A stretch of 64,000 nucleotides of DNA from Rotaria socialis (GCA_905331475.1 CAJNYU010000004.1:1-64000), one strand, 5' to 3'. Shown: positions 11,713 through 23,089, counted from the stretch's first letter. Notes: generated by a model not told the origin, from the letters alone. A program made the numbers and translations.

Positions 11713-12116
11713 TAGAGGTGTCACCCGTACGGTTGAGCCGCCGCAGCCACCAAATTACTGGTAATTTTAAGAATTTTGGGGGAGCCGCCGCTACGAGAAA
11801 ACAAGTTTAGCCGTTGCGCCATTGCAAGAGATAAAAATTTTTGATAGCGATATTCGCCGCCACTGACATCAATACATATGCGATCGATTCGAACATTTTT
11901 CTTTTAATTTTCATCAGTGAATTTTTAACTGAGCCGCCGCCGTCACATAAGAACTTGCAAATATCAGCCGACGCCGCCGCTGTGAAAAATAATTTAAGAG
12001 TTTGTAGCAGCCGCCACTGAAGACATTACTCATTTAAATAGCGAGCCGCTGGAAATCTTCAAAAATTGAAAATTGGTGCCCACCGCCGCCGTTCAACTCT
12101 TCGGTTGACACCTCTA
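11713..12116. mobile_element. hAT-type MITE (404 bp) with GCCGCCGC-rich interior
   Basis: The ends are TAGAGGTGTCACCCGTACGG and, on the opposite strand, TAGAGGTGTCAACCGAAGAG; over about 31 bp the termini match at roughly 24 positions. The flanking octamers GTCATATA (11,705-11,712) and GTCAGATA (12,117-12,124) differ at one base, an 8-bp target duplication. The interior carries at least six GCCGCCGC/GAGCCGCCG blocks in both orientations, very GC-rich compared with the surrounding DNA. There is no open frame. Confidence 0.75.
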
Positions 12117-12536
12117 GTCAGATACCTATGCCAAAAGCTGCAGCTTCAACTCATAACTTCGAGTGACCTCTACTCTCTGAAAAATAATATGTACATTTCA
12201 TAATCATTTTCAGTTCATCGGGAGCTACTAAACCTAAAATAGTTGGTCAGTTTCAAATGGCACAAGCGTACAAGTTTTATTATAGATGCTACTAGTTGAG
12301 GTAATCAGTTTTTGTAGCCAACTATTTGATCGTATTTTTCTTCTTTTTGTGAAATCGCTACAGAAAATACAACTTTTTAAATGCTTTTTATTCTTAAATG
12401 TTTTTATCGAGAACAAATAAGCTTCTTAAATTTTGTTGGTACTTGAGAAATGCAAGATTGCTCTCTAAATCGTAGTGAAACCCACATAAGAGCTTTTTAC
12501 TACGCAACACCACAACGCAGACATCTTTTTGGCTTA

Positions 12537-12930
12537 TTTTTTTAGATACTCAATCTAGCATTTTCCTCAGGCATAAATGTAGGATACTCACAAGGCAAAA
12601 TTTGAAGTGAATTTATTATTCTTTTTTCAATATGGTTGGACAGAGGTCGTCAAATTGTATACGAAACAGTGTGCTTCAAATTTTAAGAAAGAGAGCTTAA
12701 AAAATTTTAAGTAGCATCAAAGTTATCATTATGTTCAAACATTCAGGGAAATAACTAAAATGTTGATTTTCCTGCATTTTTAAGCGCTCTTTTTTAAAAT
12801 TTGAAGCACACTGTTTCGTATACAATTTGACGAGCTCTGTCCAACCAGAATGAGAAAAGAACAATAAATTCGCTTCATATTTTGTCTTGTGAGTATCCTA
12901 CATACACTATTAATATCTAAAAAAAATTGA
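12537..12930. mobile_element. Hairpin MITE with ~130-165 bp arms
   Basis: Bases 12,577-12,700 (TGTAGGATACTCACAAGGCA, GGTTGGACAGAGGTCGTCAA, ATACGAAACAGTGTGCTTCA) are repeated in inverted order at 12,775-12,904, with a loop of about 80 bp. Weaker pairing (TTTTTTAGATACT against the complement of 12,915-12,930) extends the arms outward. Non-coding. Confidence 0.8.
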
Positions 12931-13078
12931 ATATCTTCCTCTAGGCAAGCCGAGGACAGCTAATATTTTAGTCCTGTTAGTTTAGCGGTGAGAGCTTTCA
13001 TTTGACCCAAATATTTAAGAACGTGTAAATAAGGAAAATTTTCATAATTTATTCTTCTTGAATAATGATACATACATC

Positions 13079-13171
13079 CGATCGAGTTGAGTTTGTTCGA
13101 TGGGCCACCAATAAAACCATCATCACTTGAAACAGATTGTCGCTGATCGTCACGTTTAGGTCTGGAAGACA
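13079..13171 (-). CDS. Possible isolated first exon (hypothetical)
   Basis: From ATG at 13,171 the minus strand reads MSSRPKRDDQRQSVSSDDGF and continues IGGPSNKLNSIG to a good donor (GGAT/GTATGTATC, about 13,079). Residue composition is polar and protein-like rather than AT-driven. No second exon is evident downstream, where the hairpin element at 12,537-12,930 sits, so this may be the 5' exon of a broken gene or chance. I do not recognise the family. Confidence 0.25.
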
Positions 13172-15916
13172 TCTTGTCAGTAAAATTAATCTGAACCGAA
13201 TACAAGTGTAGTGCTATGAATTATTCTTGGCGAACTGTACTTTATGCAAACAGTGTACCTAAGTAACAAGAAGTTCTGTTCTAAAATCAGAAATTTTGAC
13301 AATATGTAAATGAACAATCGCTAATGTTTAAAATCTATGAATAGTGACCATAATGCATACATGTTGGTGTGGTCGGTGATTCATAGGTGATAGTCTTGGT
13401 GTTAATCACAAACCGAGAGTTAAGAACTAAAGAATATGGCACTTCGGCTGACAGATTGTCAGAGTAGATGTAGGTCAACAGGATGGATATACCGAGGCCG
13501 AGACTAATCCAATACTCCCGATCTGATCGTCTCAGATTAGTCTCAGTCTCGGTACATCTATAATCAAAATAAATCGAGTAAAACAGTCGACAGGTCCTAT
13601 AACAAAGCAGTATGATTATGTAGGTTAAATCAAGTGCTGTTTGATAGAGTTTTTCAATTCTCTATCAATGAGTAATCTGCTTATTAACGGCTAGACTACG
13701 GGACCAATTGACAGAGATTGACAAATTAAAAACTCCAATGGACACTCCATTACTTCTGTCCTATTGGAAAAGACACTGTTTTTAAATCATACACCATTTG
13801 ATAGAACTTTCTATGGTAGTTCGATTAGTGTAAGTTTGATATATGAATTGTTCTGCTAAACGAATCGTCATAATAAAACATTGAGAATCCGACTTAAGTC
13901 TATATTTTCTGGCTACTACATTCATGAACGATCACGTATCGTCGCTGTCGATTTTCTTGCATTACAGACCTGAGCCATCTTGATGAAGTGATGGATATTT
14001 AGAGTAAAATTACTTGTCATCTTATTCAATGGTGACAACAGTAAAATATTATATTAAGAAAAAAGGAGTTACAAAAATGAAAAAGAAACAAGTGAGCACA
14101 TCAATAATGGCGAAAGCTAGAGTGCCTGTGAGAACAGAACGAAAGTTTTTTTTCAAAATTTCGAAATAAAAAAGACTACCATGCTTAACATTTATTCATC
14201 ATGTAAAGAAACATTCTCATCTGTTAGGAATTTCATACTCTATATATTTTGTACTATAATATAATGAAGCAGAAGAAAATTTGTAAGTTGCATATGCCAG
14301 TCCCAATGAAACTGTACTCATAAATCTGTGGGTCGTTTGATGCAATACTTAAAATAATAATATTATTAAATCAACAAGACAAAAACAAAAATGCGAAAAA
14401 GAAAAAGAAAAAGAAAAATAACGAAGGAATGACAATGAGGCAAAGGAAATAAAACGACACAGCCATAGAAAAAACCTCTTATCGAAATGTAAAAGTATCA
14501 GAGGTAGCATTTTCTGAAGATCGGTCATCATTTCAAAAGGTCTATCATCTTTCGAAGGTTTGAGATTCTACATTTACCATGCGTGTAATGAAACTTAAAA
14601 AAATGTATTAACGACACATTTTTAGTCCAGAACAAGCTGTTCCAGAAGGTTTTATTTCTTGTAGTACGAATCATACATTATTTGAGAGAGTTTTCAGGGT
14701 TTCAGTGACTGACCTGCGTACTATACCTAACCCACTCTAGAAGACACACGCTAAATAGATATGTATTCAGCTGAGAAACAGCAGGGAGTAAGTAGTTTTA
14801 TGTAGAAAACCATAATTCATACTACAAGAGAGAAAAAGAAAAGCAGCTAAAATTACTTACTTTTTTGTTGAAGATGGATATGAAAAAAACTTGTTAGCGG
14901 AGTGCCTTTATTGTTAAAATGTGGAACTTGCGCACATGCTGTAGATTCACTAAGCTCACGCCAAACTAGATTACTTAACAGTTCCACACTATTTCTAAGA
15001 TATGTGATTAGGGCTTCATCTATTTGCTAATGTCTGCAACAAGAAGGAGAGCAGCTAAATAGTTCAACTTATAACTTACACTCACCATTTTCTTCGAAAA
15101 TATTAGTAATGAATGAATTGACATAAAAAACGACTGATCAAAAAATATATTGTCAGCTAGCTATCTGCATAATATATAAGAACTGCAGAGTAATCGTCAA
15201 TCACCAATTATGTAAGATACATGATTCGATGTTCGACTAATCTTGATTTGCTGTTCGTAGTGGGATGAGATATATTTTTGTATTACTACGTACGGATTAC
15301 AACTCTAAACAGATCTGAATATAGTACTGTATGTGATGCTCTTCGAACGGCGTGTGATTTACAGCATCTTGTTTACGGTTAAAATTATGGCGAAAGTCTT
15401 GAGAAAAAGAATTTTCTACTTATCATAGCATCCAGATCAAATGCTTTTATTCATTACAACATTGTACATTATTATGATGAAAAAAATATATAATACAACA
15501 AATCAGGTCTTCATGCACGCCCTCTATTGGTGTTCTGACAAAAAAATCTCCAAGTTGTCCCATTTCAATCACCGTTGCTAAAGACTACAATCAAAATAAT
15601 GTTACATTCATTGAGTATTTTTTTTATTCTGATGGTTGGATGACGCTTTTGTGAAGTAAGAAGTAGAATATTTTTTTGCGTTGTTTCAACTATCAACATT
15701 TGCTTTTAATACTGCAAAGAAAAGTCTATTTTCTGATCTCAAGTGTAACAGAACGCTTGAAAGTGAAAGGAAATGAAAATTGGACACCTTCATTAGTTTG
15801 TACAAAATGAAGTTTCTTCCTGATTTTCGAAATATTTTTCTTGTGATTTCATTTTATTTTGTAAATTTCGAGTGTATTATAATATGTAGCTAAAATATTG
15901 TTCATTTAGAAAAGTA
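13172..15916. other. Non-coding stretch, includes a strong hairpin
   Basis: Bases 13,484-13,558 form a stem of about 24 bp per arm (GATATACCGAGGCCGAGACT against AGTCTCAGTCTCGGTACATC). The remainder is AT-rich with A/G tracts (14,390-14,420) and no supported exon. The last few hundred bases are the likely promoter region of the ART-TPR gene. Confidence 0.5.
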
Positions 15917-17959
15917 ATGGCTAACATATTATCATCTTGTAGTGCAACAGAGGCCGTTACCGGAAATGAATGCGTTCTTGCGAGCAAGGAGAATAAGGAG
16001 ATCATAACTTTGGTTTGGTTCGATCCAAATATTGGTTCTCGCGATGATACAAAACTAGCAATGAAACGATTACGTGAAATTAATGATTATGTTTTATTTT
16101 ACACTGATGTTGAATCATGCATCGTATATATTAATGCCGTTGAAAAGGAAAAAATCTTCCTGGTTACATCAGGTTCCCGTTCTTCGGAAATTCTACCACG
16201 TACACATACGTTAGAACAAGTCGATAGCATTTTCATTTTTTGCAAGAAAAAGAACAGATATCAACATCTAATAGACGAATATCGGAAGTTAGTTGATATC
16301 TATGTTAGTATTGAAAGTTTATGTGAATCAATTCGAGAACAAGCCGAACTTGTCTACAAACAAATCCAGACATTCAGTTTTTTCAATCAACATCAAAGTT
16401 CAACGAGAGAATTAATCAAACAATCTTCAGAATTTATCTGGTTCCAACTCTTCACCTATATTATTCTACGTCTCCCCCGCAATGAACAAGCAAAAAAACA
16501 GATGCTCGATATCTGTCGTCATTATTATCGAGATAATGAAAGACAATGGAAACTAATTGATGATTTTGAGCGAACGTATTGTTCTCAAGAAGCTATTCAT
16601 TGGTATACAAAACAATCTTTTGTATACAAACTAGTCAACAAAGCTTTGAGAACGGAAGATATTGATCAGCTTTATGCATTTCGATTTTTTATCTGCGATC
16701 TCTCAAGAAATTTAGCTCAGCAACATAAAATACTTGTTGAGTCAGGTATAACAGAATTGAATCTCTATAGAGGAGCACAGTTATCAATTGAAGAGCTCAA
16801 TAGACTTAAAATAAATCAAGGAAAACCGATTTCGACCAACGGTTATTTGTCAACAAGTCGCCTTCGAGAAAAAGCACTTGAATTCGCAAAAAAGCCAACC
16901 AGTCGAACTAATGCTATACCTGTTCTTTTTCAAGTCCAATGTAATGTGCAACAATTAGGAGATTCAATCATCTTAGCGGATGTGGCTAACTTTAGTCCGT
17001 ACCCCAATGAACAAGAAGTTCTGTTCGATTTGAATGCCACTTTTCAAATCGAAATGATTGAACACACTGGAGAAATATGGCTCGTCAATATGGTTGCGTC
17101 TGCGGATGGTAAAGCAATTACACATGACTACATTGAAATTGCACGTCGCGACAATGAAGAAAAAACGGTTTCCATAATGTTTGGAAGATTAATGTGTGAT
17201 ATGGGTGAATATGATAAATCTCGAAAATACTTTGAAAATTTATTGGCATCTAGCGCTGAAAACGACGATCGTGCTTCCATTGAATTTAACATCGGTCGAG
17301 CTTATTATAATAAAGGCGAATGGATAATTGCGCGAGAATACTATGATCGTGCTTATGATCGGATGATGGGTGTCGATCCACCACAAACTAAGGAATCTGC
17401 ATCGGTATTGAACAGCATCGGTATTGATTTACAGAGACAGCAACAGTTCGACGAAGCTCGTGACTATTATGAGCGCGCACTGACAATAAGGCAAAAGTAC
17501 TATCCTGAAGATCACCCAGACATTGCTCAAAGCCTTCATAGCATCGGTAATGTTCTCGACGATCAAGACAAATATATTGAAGCTCTTAAATTTTATCGAC
17601 AAGCACTTCAAATACGAGAAAGGCACTATCCTGCCTGTCATCCTTATATAGCATGTAGTCTGAACAACATCGCGTTAGTCTTGAAGAAGCAAGCAAAATA
17701 CGATAATGCTTTACAATTTTATCAGAGAGCACTCGTCATTTACGAGAGATACTATCCAACTGACCATCCTGATATTGCAACTGCCCTTAATAATATTGCC
17801 AGTATTTACATAATAGAACGAAAGTACAACAGTGCCTTTGAGTTCTGTCAAAGAGCTCTCAAGATTTACGAGCAATTTTATTCGTCTGATCATCCAGACA
17901 TAGTAGCCAACCGCAACACTATTGAATCTCTTACTAGAATATTAAAAAATCGCCATTAA
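15917..17959 (+). CDS. ADP-ribosyltransferase (R-S-E type) with KLC-type TPR repeats
   Basis: An intronless 680-residue protein. Residues about 25-130 form an unassigned N-terminal region. Residues about 240-395 resemble an arginine-type mono-ADP-ribosyltransferase fold with the R-S-E signature: R285 in LYRGAQLS, the STS loop at 312-314 in GYLSTS, and E365-Q-E367 in PNEQEVLF, the usual ExE position. From about residue 420 to the end come TPRs. The last four are 42-residue kinesin-light-chain-type units with recurring ALxIxxxYYPxDHPDIA. Known members transfer ADP-ribose from NAD+ to protein side chains; the TPRs would supply partner binding. The triad looks intact, so activity is plausible, but the target is unknown. 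No signal peptide or membrane helix is seen, which suggests a cytosolic protein. Lack of introns, in contrast to the genes on the right, fits retroposition or recent family expansion. The start is the first ATG of the frame. Confidence 0.88.
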   Translation: MANILSSCSATEAVTGNECVLASKENKEIITLVWFDPNIGSRDDTKLAMKRLREINDYVLFYTDVESCIVYINAVEKEKIFLVTSGSRSSEILPRTHTLEQVDSIFIFCKKKNRYQHLIDEYRKLVDIYVSIESLCESIREQAELVYKQIQTFSFFNQHQSSTRELIKQSSEFIWFQLFTYIILRLPRNEQAKKQMLDICRHYYRDNERQWKLIDDFERTYCSQEAIHWYTKQSFVYKLVNKALRTEDIDQLYAFRFFICDLSRNLAQQHKILVESGITELNLYRGAQLSIEELNRLKINQGKPISTNGYLSTSRLREKALEFAKKPTSRTNAIPVLFQVQCNVQQLGDSIILADVANFSPYPNEQEVLFDLNATFQIEMIEHTGEIWLVNMVASADGKAITHDYIEIARRDNEEKTVSIMFGRLMCDMGEYDKSRKYFENLLASSAENDDRASIEFNIGRAYYNKGEWIIAREYYDRAYDRMMGVDPPQTKESASVLNSIGIDLQRQQQFDEARDYYERALTIRQKYYPEDHPDIAQSLHSIGNVLDDQDKYIEALKFYRQALQIRERHYPACHPYIACSLNNIALVLKKQAKYDNALQFYQRALVIYERYYPTDHPDIATALNNIASIYIIERKYNSAFEFCQRALKIYEQFYSSDHPDIVANRNTIESLTRILKNRH

Positions 17960-19774
17960 CAAAAGCATCCTGAAACGCAGGCATCGATTATTGTCAAAAA
18001 ATGGTAATAACCTGAATGCTTACTAAGCATATAAGAAAAAAGACAATCCCTGACTACTCTTGGAATGGATTCCGTCTAATGTAAAATCGGCAGCTAGGCT
18101 TCTCCTATGTGCTGAAATTATTTCAAATATGTGTATCAAAAGAAAAGAAACTCGACTAATAAGGATGTGAGCGTTTAGTGGAAGCTATCGTAGCGCGTGT
18201 CAACTCAATTTTCAAAATCTCATCAGATGGCTTTAGTATTTCTAGTTCGACTCCAAATCTTTAAAACCAAGTTTTCAAAAGGGGTATCCGTTCAATAAGT
18301 AAACGAATTAACGATGTGGAGAAGTAAAAAAGATAGATTAAAAAAATATGCAAATATAAGAATACATACATCAGTTTTTTCCTATATTTTCTTGGTCTAT
18401 TTTGGTTTCTTATTGTATTTATATTTTTTCAAAACTGTCTTTTTACCTTTTTCTAAATGCTTTGTACTAAGAAAATGTGTTAGAACTCTTAAAAGAGTTT
18501 TAAAAAAATGCATGATGTTTTGTTAATAAGACTTTTTTTTATATAGTGTACGTAAAATTATGAGCTCATATGCCTGCAAATAAATCAAAAAAGTACAGTA
18601 TATGTCAATAGAAGCTTCAATGAAGTACTCTGTAAAAAAAAGCGTAGATCAATAAAGGCTTGTCCTGTCTATAAGTATTCATAAATCCTTGAAGGGTTTA
18701 TGATACGAAGGGTATATGAAAAAAAAGGTATTTTGTTTAAATATTCAAGGGTGAGCGTTAATGATTGTTCGCAAAAGGGTACTTTATTCTACGATTTCAA
18801 TAAAAGGGTTTATTACTTTATTAAAAAGAGTATTCTATTCTACGGTGAAGGATTTATTGTTCTACTTCATCATCAAAAAGGTTTTCTATTCTTCGTTCAA
18901 AGGATCACACTTTTTCAACTCATATATATATATATCATGAAAATTTCTCACAGGGTGCTTCAAACAGTTTCATGTAATAAACATGTTAATCCAATCATTT
19001 TCTCACAATGCAGCCATTCATGCATCGATGCACTGTCCATTTTGTACCTGTTTCGTAAAACATAACGGTATGATATAGAGGCGCTAATTTCTCTAATAAA
19101 TTTTGAATAATTTCGAGTTAAACTTCAATCCGCACATTGTTTAAAAATCAAAATCAGATGGCTTCACGTGAGCAACTTCATACAAAAACTTTGAGTTAAA
19201 TCAATCTGAAAGATATTATGGCGGTTGAGGATTTATTCCAAGCTTGCTGTGGTATTCAGAAAACATTTTTTTTGTTTTTACATCCATCCAAGAGAACAAA
19301 TTAAAGTAGACATTTTAATTCAATGTATTTATATTCTTCCTTTAATTGGTTGAAAATAAGCTCAAAATAATGCAAGTAATAATATTTCAAAAATAATTTC
19401 AGGTTGTCTTTAATTTAGGTTAGTCGCCACAGCTAATGAAAAATAAGGGTGATTTACTTATATATTTATATCTTTTCTTTTATTTACTTCCATTCAAAAT
19501 TCAAAATGAAAACGGAAGTATTAAAACTTTCTCTGTGATTATTTCGTTTTTTTTATTTCGGTCCACTGATACAATGTATTCAAAGTGAATATATCGTTTC
19601 ACATATGTCTTTATAAATGTTATATTTTTCTACCTTTAGTTCAATATCAAACAAATAATGCAAGTATAAAAATATTTTATGAATAGCTATTTCTTTTTTT
19701 CTATTTAGATTCGTCGAAACTATACATGGGAAAGAGCTATGAAGATCGATTTCTGACATATGGGATAACCCAGT
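17960..19774. other. Non-coding stretch after the ART-TPR gene
   Basis: Contains a short palindrome (ATAAATCCTTGAAGGGTTTAT, about 18,680-18,700) and a low-complexity zone with repeated AAGGGT. An open frame at 18,700-19,065 is low-complexity and judged not to be a gene. A (TA)n tract lies near 18,923-18,937. Confidence 0.45.
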
Positions 19775-20562
19775 CAGACAAGCGCCTTAAAAACCGCGTT
19801 ACAGCGAATACATATTTTGACGCTTTCATGTTGTCAGACGTTAAAACATCTTAAAATTTCGTAAAAATGCCGTATTTATGATTTTGATACATTTTGCATC
19901 TACATCTCCTAATAGAATTTCTTACGACCCACACTATATACACTCCTCCAGACAAATATGTGCTATTTTTAACATATGCACTTATAAAGATTTTAAAAAT
20001 TGATGAACAATTTTATAAAAGTATGAGAAATAATTATGTTATAAATTTTTAGAAAAATGAGAAATATGTTAGAAAATTTTTGAAAAAGTGGAACAAAGCT
20101 TTTTTAAATCTTTTTAAAATTCCTTTTGAGAAAGTATATTTCAAAAACAAACTTTTCCTAATTTATTTAAATATTCAAAAGAATAATTTCTTACATGAAA
20201 AATATTGGTATTTTTTTCATGAAAATTAAAAATGTAATAACAATTGTGCCGCTTAACTTTATATCACCTTCAGTTTCCTATAAAATTTCGTTCGATTTAA
20301 GTAGCATCTCTTATTTCATCTTTTTATCGCACGACTGACTGAATGGATGACATCTTGGACTATCAACCAATTCATCTCATGATCGAACCTAGGACGACGC
20401 AGTGAGTTCGAAAACCTTAATTTTAATCTGGTAGATAAATTACAAAAAATACGTTGTGACGTGCATTGTAACCACAAACGAAAAAGAATCATACTGTACT
20501 CATTTGTTTTTGGATTCTTTTTTCTGAAAGATTGTTAACGAGTTTTTTAAGGCGCTTGTCTG
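19775..20562. mobile_element. TIR element (788 bp), non-autonomous
   Basis: The left end CAGACAAGCGCCTTAAAAAC is matched in inverted form at the right end (reverse complement CAGACAAGCGCCTTAAAAAA, ending at 20,562); similarity continues to CGTTA for about 27 bp. The interior is AT-rich without an open frame. I could not find a clear target-site duplication, so the superfamily is not assigned. Confidence 0.65.
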
Positions 20563-20825
20563 AATGAGAATTGTAATAAATCCTTTTTTGGGTATGGGAC
20601 AAAAGTAATAAACCCTTCAAGGGTATATTAATATACGTGCTTTTTACAATGCACGCACACACACACACTGTCTTTACCTTTTAGTTCTTGGACAAAACAA
20701 AATTTTTATAGTAGTTAGCAACTAAGAGTCTGCTCTCTTAGATAATATCGGTTGATCACAATTTGTACTTTCATTTCCTGACCAAATATTGCAAATATAT
20801 CCACGTTTAGGGTTCGTATGTTGAC

Positions 20826-21244
20826 TAGGGGTGTTACTTTATCTTTATTTGTAAAAAGAAAGTTAAAAGAAAGAAAAAAGAAAGATTTTCTACAGTCACT
20901 GGTAAATAGATGAATAATTTGTATAACAACAGAAAACATTGATTGCAGTTCTTGTTTATCATCACTGACATTGCAGTATGAAATAATACTAGCAAATGAT
21001 GGTGAGGGATAAATCATTCATGGAAAAAAATCTAGTGTTCAAAATTTGATAGTCTTGAACTTCTTAATTTTCTTCGAGCTATCGAGAGAAGAGGAAATTT
21101 GGGGTTTTTCAGGAAAAATATTTTTCTTTATTCTTTATTTTATCGTTATTAAATAAAGATAAAGATTATCGTTATCTTTACTGTATAAATATAAAGATTT
21201 CATTTATCTTTAAAAAGTAAAGTAAATATAAAGTAACACCCCTA
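20826..21244. mobile_element. hAT-type MITE (419 bp) with perfect 8-bp TSD
   Basis: The left terminus TAGGGGTGTTACTTTATCTT and the complement of the right terminus TAGGGGTGTTACTTTATATT are nearly identical. The element is flanked on both sides by ATGTTGAC (20,818-20,825 and 21,245-21,252), a perfect 8-bp duplication. The interior is rich in AAAGATAAAG and TTATCTTTA in both orientations and is non-coding. Terminus and duplication length place it with hAT elements; the perfect duplication suggests relatively recent insertion. Confidence 0.85.
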
Positions 21245-21396
21245 ATGTTGACTGAACTGGTTATGAATGCTGAAAATATTACCCCACTTCCAACCCTTAT
21301 TATTGATTTCGAAATTTATTATTATTATTAAAATTACAATAGTATAAGTTTTATGCATGTAATCAAGTGTCATTATTCAGTACTTTTCAATTCATT

Positions 21397-22926
21397 CTAG
21401 ACTACTCTTAAAAAACAACTTGTCACCGGAAATTTATTCGACCGTGTGACAGTTTTGGCAGTACCATTTTCATAACTCCATCCTTGAGGTGTTTGATGCG
21501 GATCAGACGAAGTTCGTATGCGACAATATTGAATGCCATTACAGCCAAATTGATGATCATATGCAACGGCACCAGTGTCTTGTTCTGCTGTTGTACGACA
21601 TTCAATTTTTGTGACATTCATTTTGTTAAAGTTTGGCATACTAGCATTCTTATCATCCGCACAGTTGCCTAGACCCAGATACGTCCAATTCGATGGTGAT
21701 TTGATTGACAGTGATTTCGTTTTCGCAGATGATACGAATAGATCCCATGCCGCTGATGTTGTTGATGAATTGTGTGATGTATTGCAGCTAGCAGATGACT
21801 GATTGCTCCAAATCAAACTATACAATCCGTCACGTTCACATTGTCTTGATGTCCAAACAGATTCGGCGTTTTGTTCTAAGAATGATTTATACTGTTGTAT
21901 ATGAGCTGCATCCGTAAGGTATGGTATTAAATAGGCTAAATGACGGACAAATATGCCTTTGAACAGTTGTTGATCAGTGTCACAATTTGGTTCACATGGT
22001 TCTTTTAATATTAAGTCTGAGTAGGTCAGCCGTTGTATGGTAGCATCAGCTATCTTTTGTGCAATATCAAGTAGAGTGGCGTTGCCTGTTGAATTGTACA
22101 GTAGTGCTAAACCTGTTAAGATAACACCCTGATTGTAAGTCCAAGTGGTTCCATTGTTATTGACGCATGAAGCATCTTGAAAATGGTTCACATTTCCTTT
22201 ATGCGATGTGCTGATCGTTTCTGTGGTTGAACTAAAAATAAGAGAGATAGAAAGAATATCTCGTTTTAGAGAAAATGCATACCTCAATCCATCATTAATC
22301 AAATTATAACCATTGATCAGTCCACTTGCTTCAAACCATTGCCATTCTTTTAGAGCCCAGTCAAGAAAATATGTTGGAGGTCGAGCAAGTAATGATGCAT
22401 ACGGATGCAAACGCATACTACTTACCAGAAACAATTCATTAGTAATTGCGTTTTTATAAGCATTCTTTGGACACCATTGAATACCTCCACGACATATAGT
22501 GTCATTCCATGCGTTGACAGTGACAAAGTCATAGATATCGGCAGCTCGATACAAATAGTCTAGATTCGGCTCAACACTATATACTTGTAGCCAACCTAGT
22601 AACCACCATTGATAATCATCAAAACAATCGCCACCAACAAACATATCTGTATTCATATATGTTTGATGAAAGACAGATCTTAATGGTGAATCCATTAGAG
22701 ATACAAAGTTTGCTAATGTTTCTAATGTATTTCCCGATTGCCATCTCAGTTCATTCTTCCACAATCCTGAAGTGCTGTCATATTGACAGGTAATCATTCT
22801 TGATGCCGTCAATTCAGCCCAGCTGAAAGCTTCGTTTGTTAACAAACTGCTCTTGACCTTCATTGTAGCAGTGAACGGTAACAATGTGGTTACCAAAATG
22901 GTAATAAAATACGAAGACCACAACAT
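21397..22926 (-). CDS. Secreted glycoside hydrolase family 76 (alpha-1,6-mannanase-like)
   Basis: Two exons: 22,283-22,926 and 21,397-22,231. The 51-bp intron (GTATGC..TTTTTAG) has no stop and a length divisible by three, so the unspliced frame also stays open. Spliced length is about 492 residues. An N-terminal hydrophobic stretch (ITILVTTLLPFTA) is a likely signal peptide. Family hallmarks are the catalytic Asp pair D103-D104 in GGDCFDDYQWWLLGWL, GGIQWCPKNAYKNAITNE, the NDGL segment re-formed by splicing, and WTYNQGVILTGLALLY. GH76 enzymes cleave alpha-1,6-mannan; fungal Dfg5/Dcw1 relatives act on the cell wall or on GPI glycans. Several cysteines and N-x-T/S sequons fit an extracellular glycoprotein. 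The family is rare in animals, so horizontal acquisition from fungi or bacteria is the simplest inference; the intron shows eukaryotic adaptation. An acceptor just upstream (TTTCAG at about 22,937) suggests a 5' UTR exon. Confidence 0.88.
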   Translation of the reverse strand: MLWSSYFITILVTTLLPFTATMKVKSSLLTNEAFSWAELTASRMITCQYDSTSGLWKNELRWQSGNTLETLANFVSLMDSPLRSVFHQTYMNTDMFVGGDCFDDYQWWLLGWLQVYSVEPNLDYLYRAADIYDFVTVNAWNDTICRGGIQWCPKNAYKNAITNELFLVSSMRLHPYASLLARPPTYFLDWALKEWQWFEASGLINGYNLINDGLRYAFSLKRDILSISLIFSSTTETISTSHKGNVNHFQDASCVNNNGTTWTYNQGVILTGLALLYNSTGNATLLDIAQKIADATIQRLTYSDLILKEPCEPNCDTDQQLFKGIFVRHLAYLIPYLTDAAHIQQYKSFLEQNAESVWTSRQCERDGLYSLIWSNQSSASCNTSHNSSTTSAAWDLFVSSAKTKSLSIKSPSNWTYLGLGNCADDKNASMPNFNKMNVTKIECRTTAEQDTGAVAYDHQFGCNGIQYCRIRTSSDPHQTPQGWSYENGTAKTVTRSNKFPVTSCFLRVV

Positions 22927-23089
22927 TGACGCTTTCTGAAATAAAAATCATCTTTAAACGTATTAGATTTAGTAGAAGCTAATATTTTTTGTAAAACATA
23001 AATGTGAGATTTTGCATTTCGAGAAATCTAACCTCACATTGTGGCTTAGATTACTAAGTTGCATAGTTCGCGTTCACCCAATGAAACTT

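Noticed and set aside
18700-19065. 121-codon open frame downstream of the ART-TPR gene
   Set aside because: Phe/Tyr/Lys-rich translation of low-complexity DNA with repeated AAGGGT; no splice or domain support.
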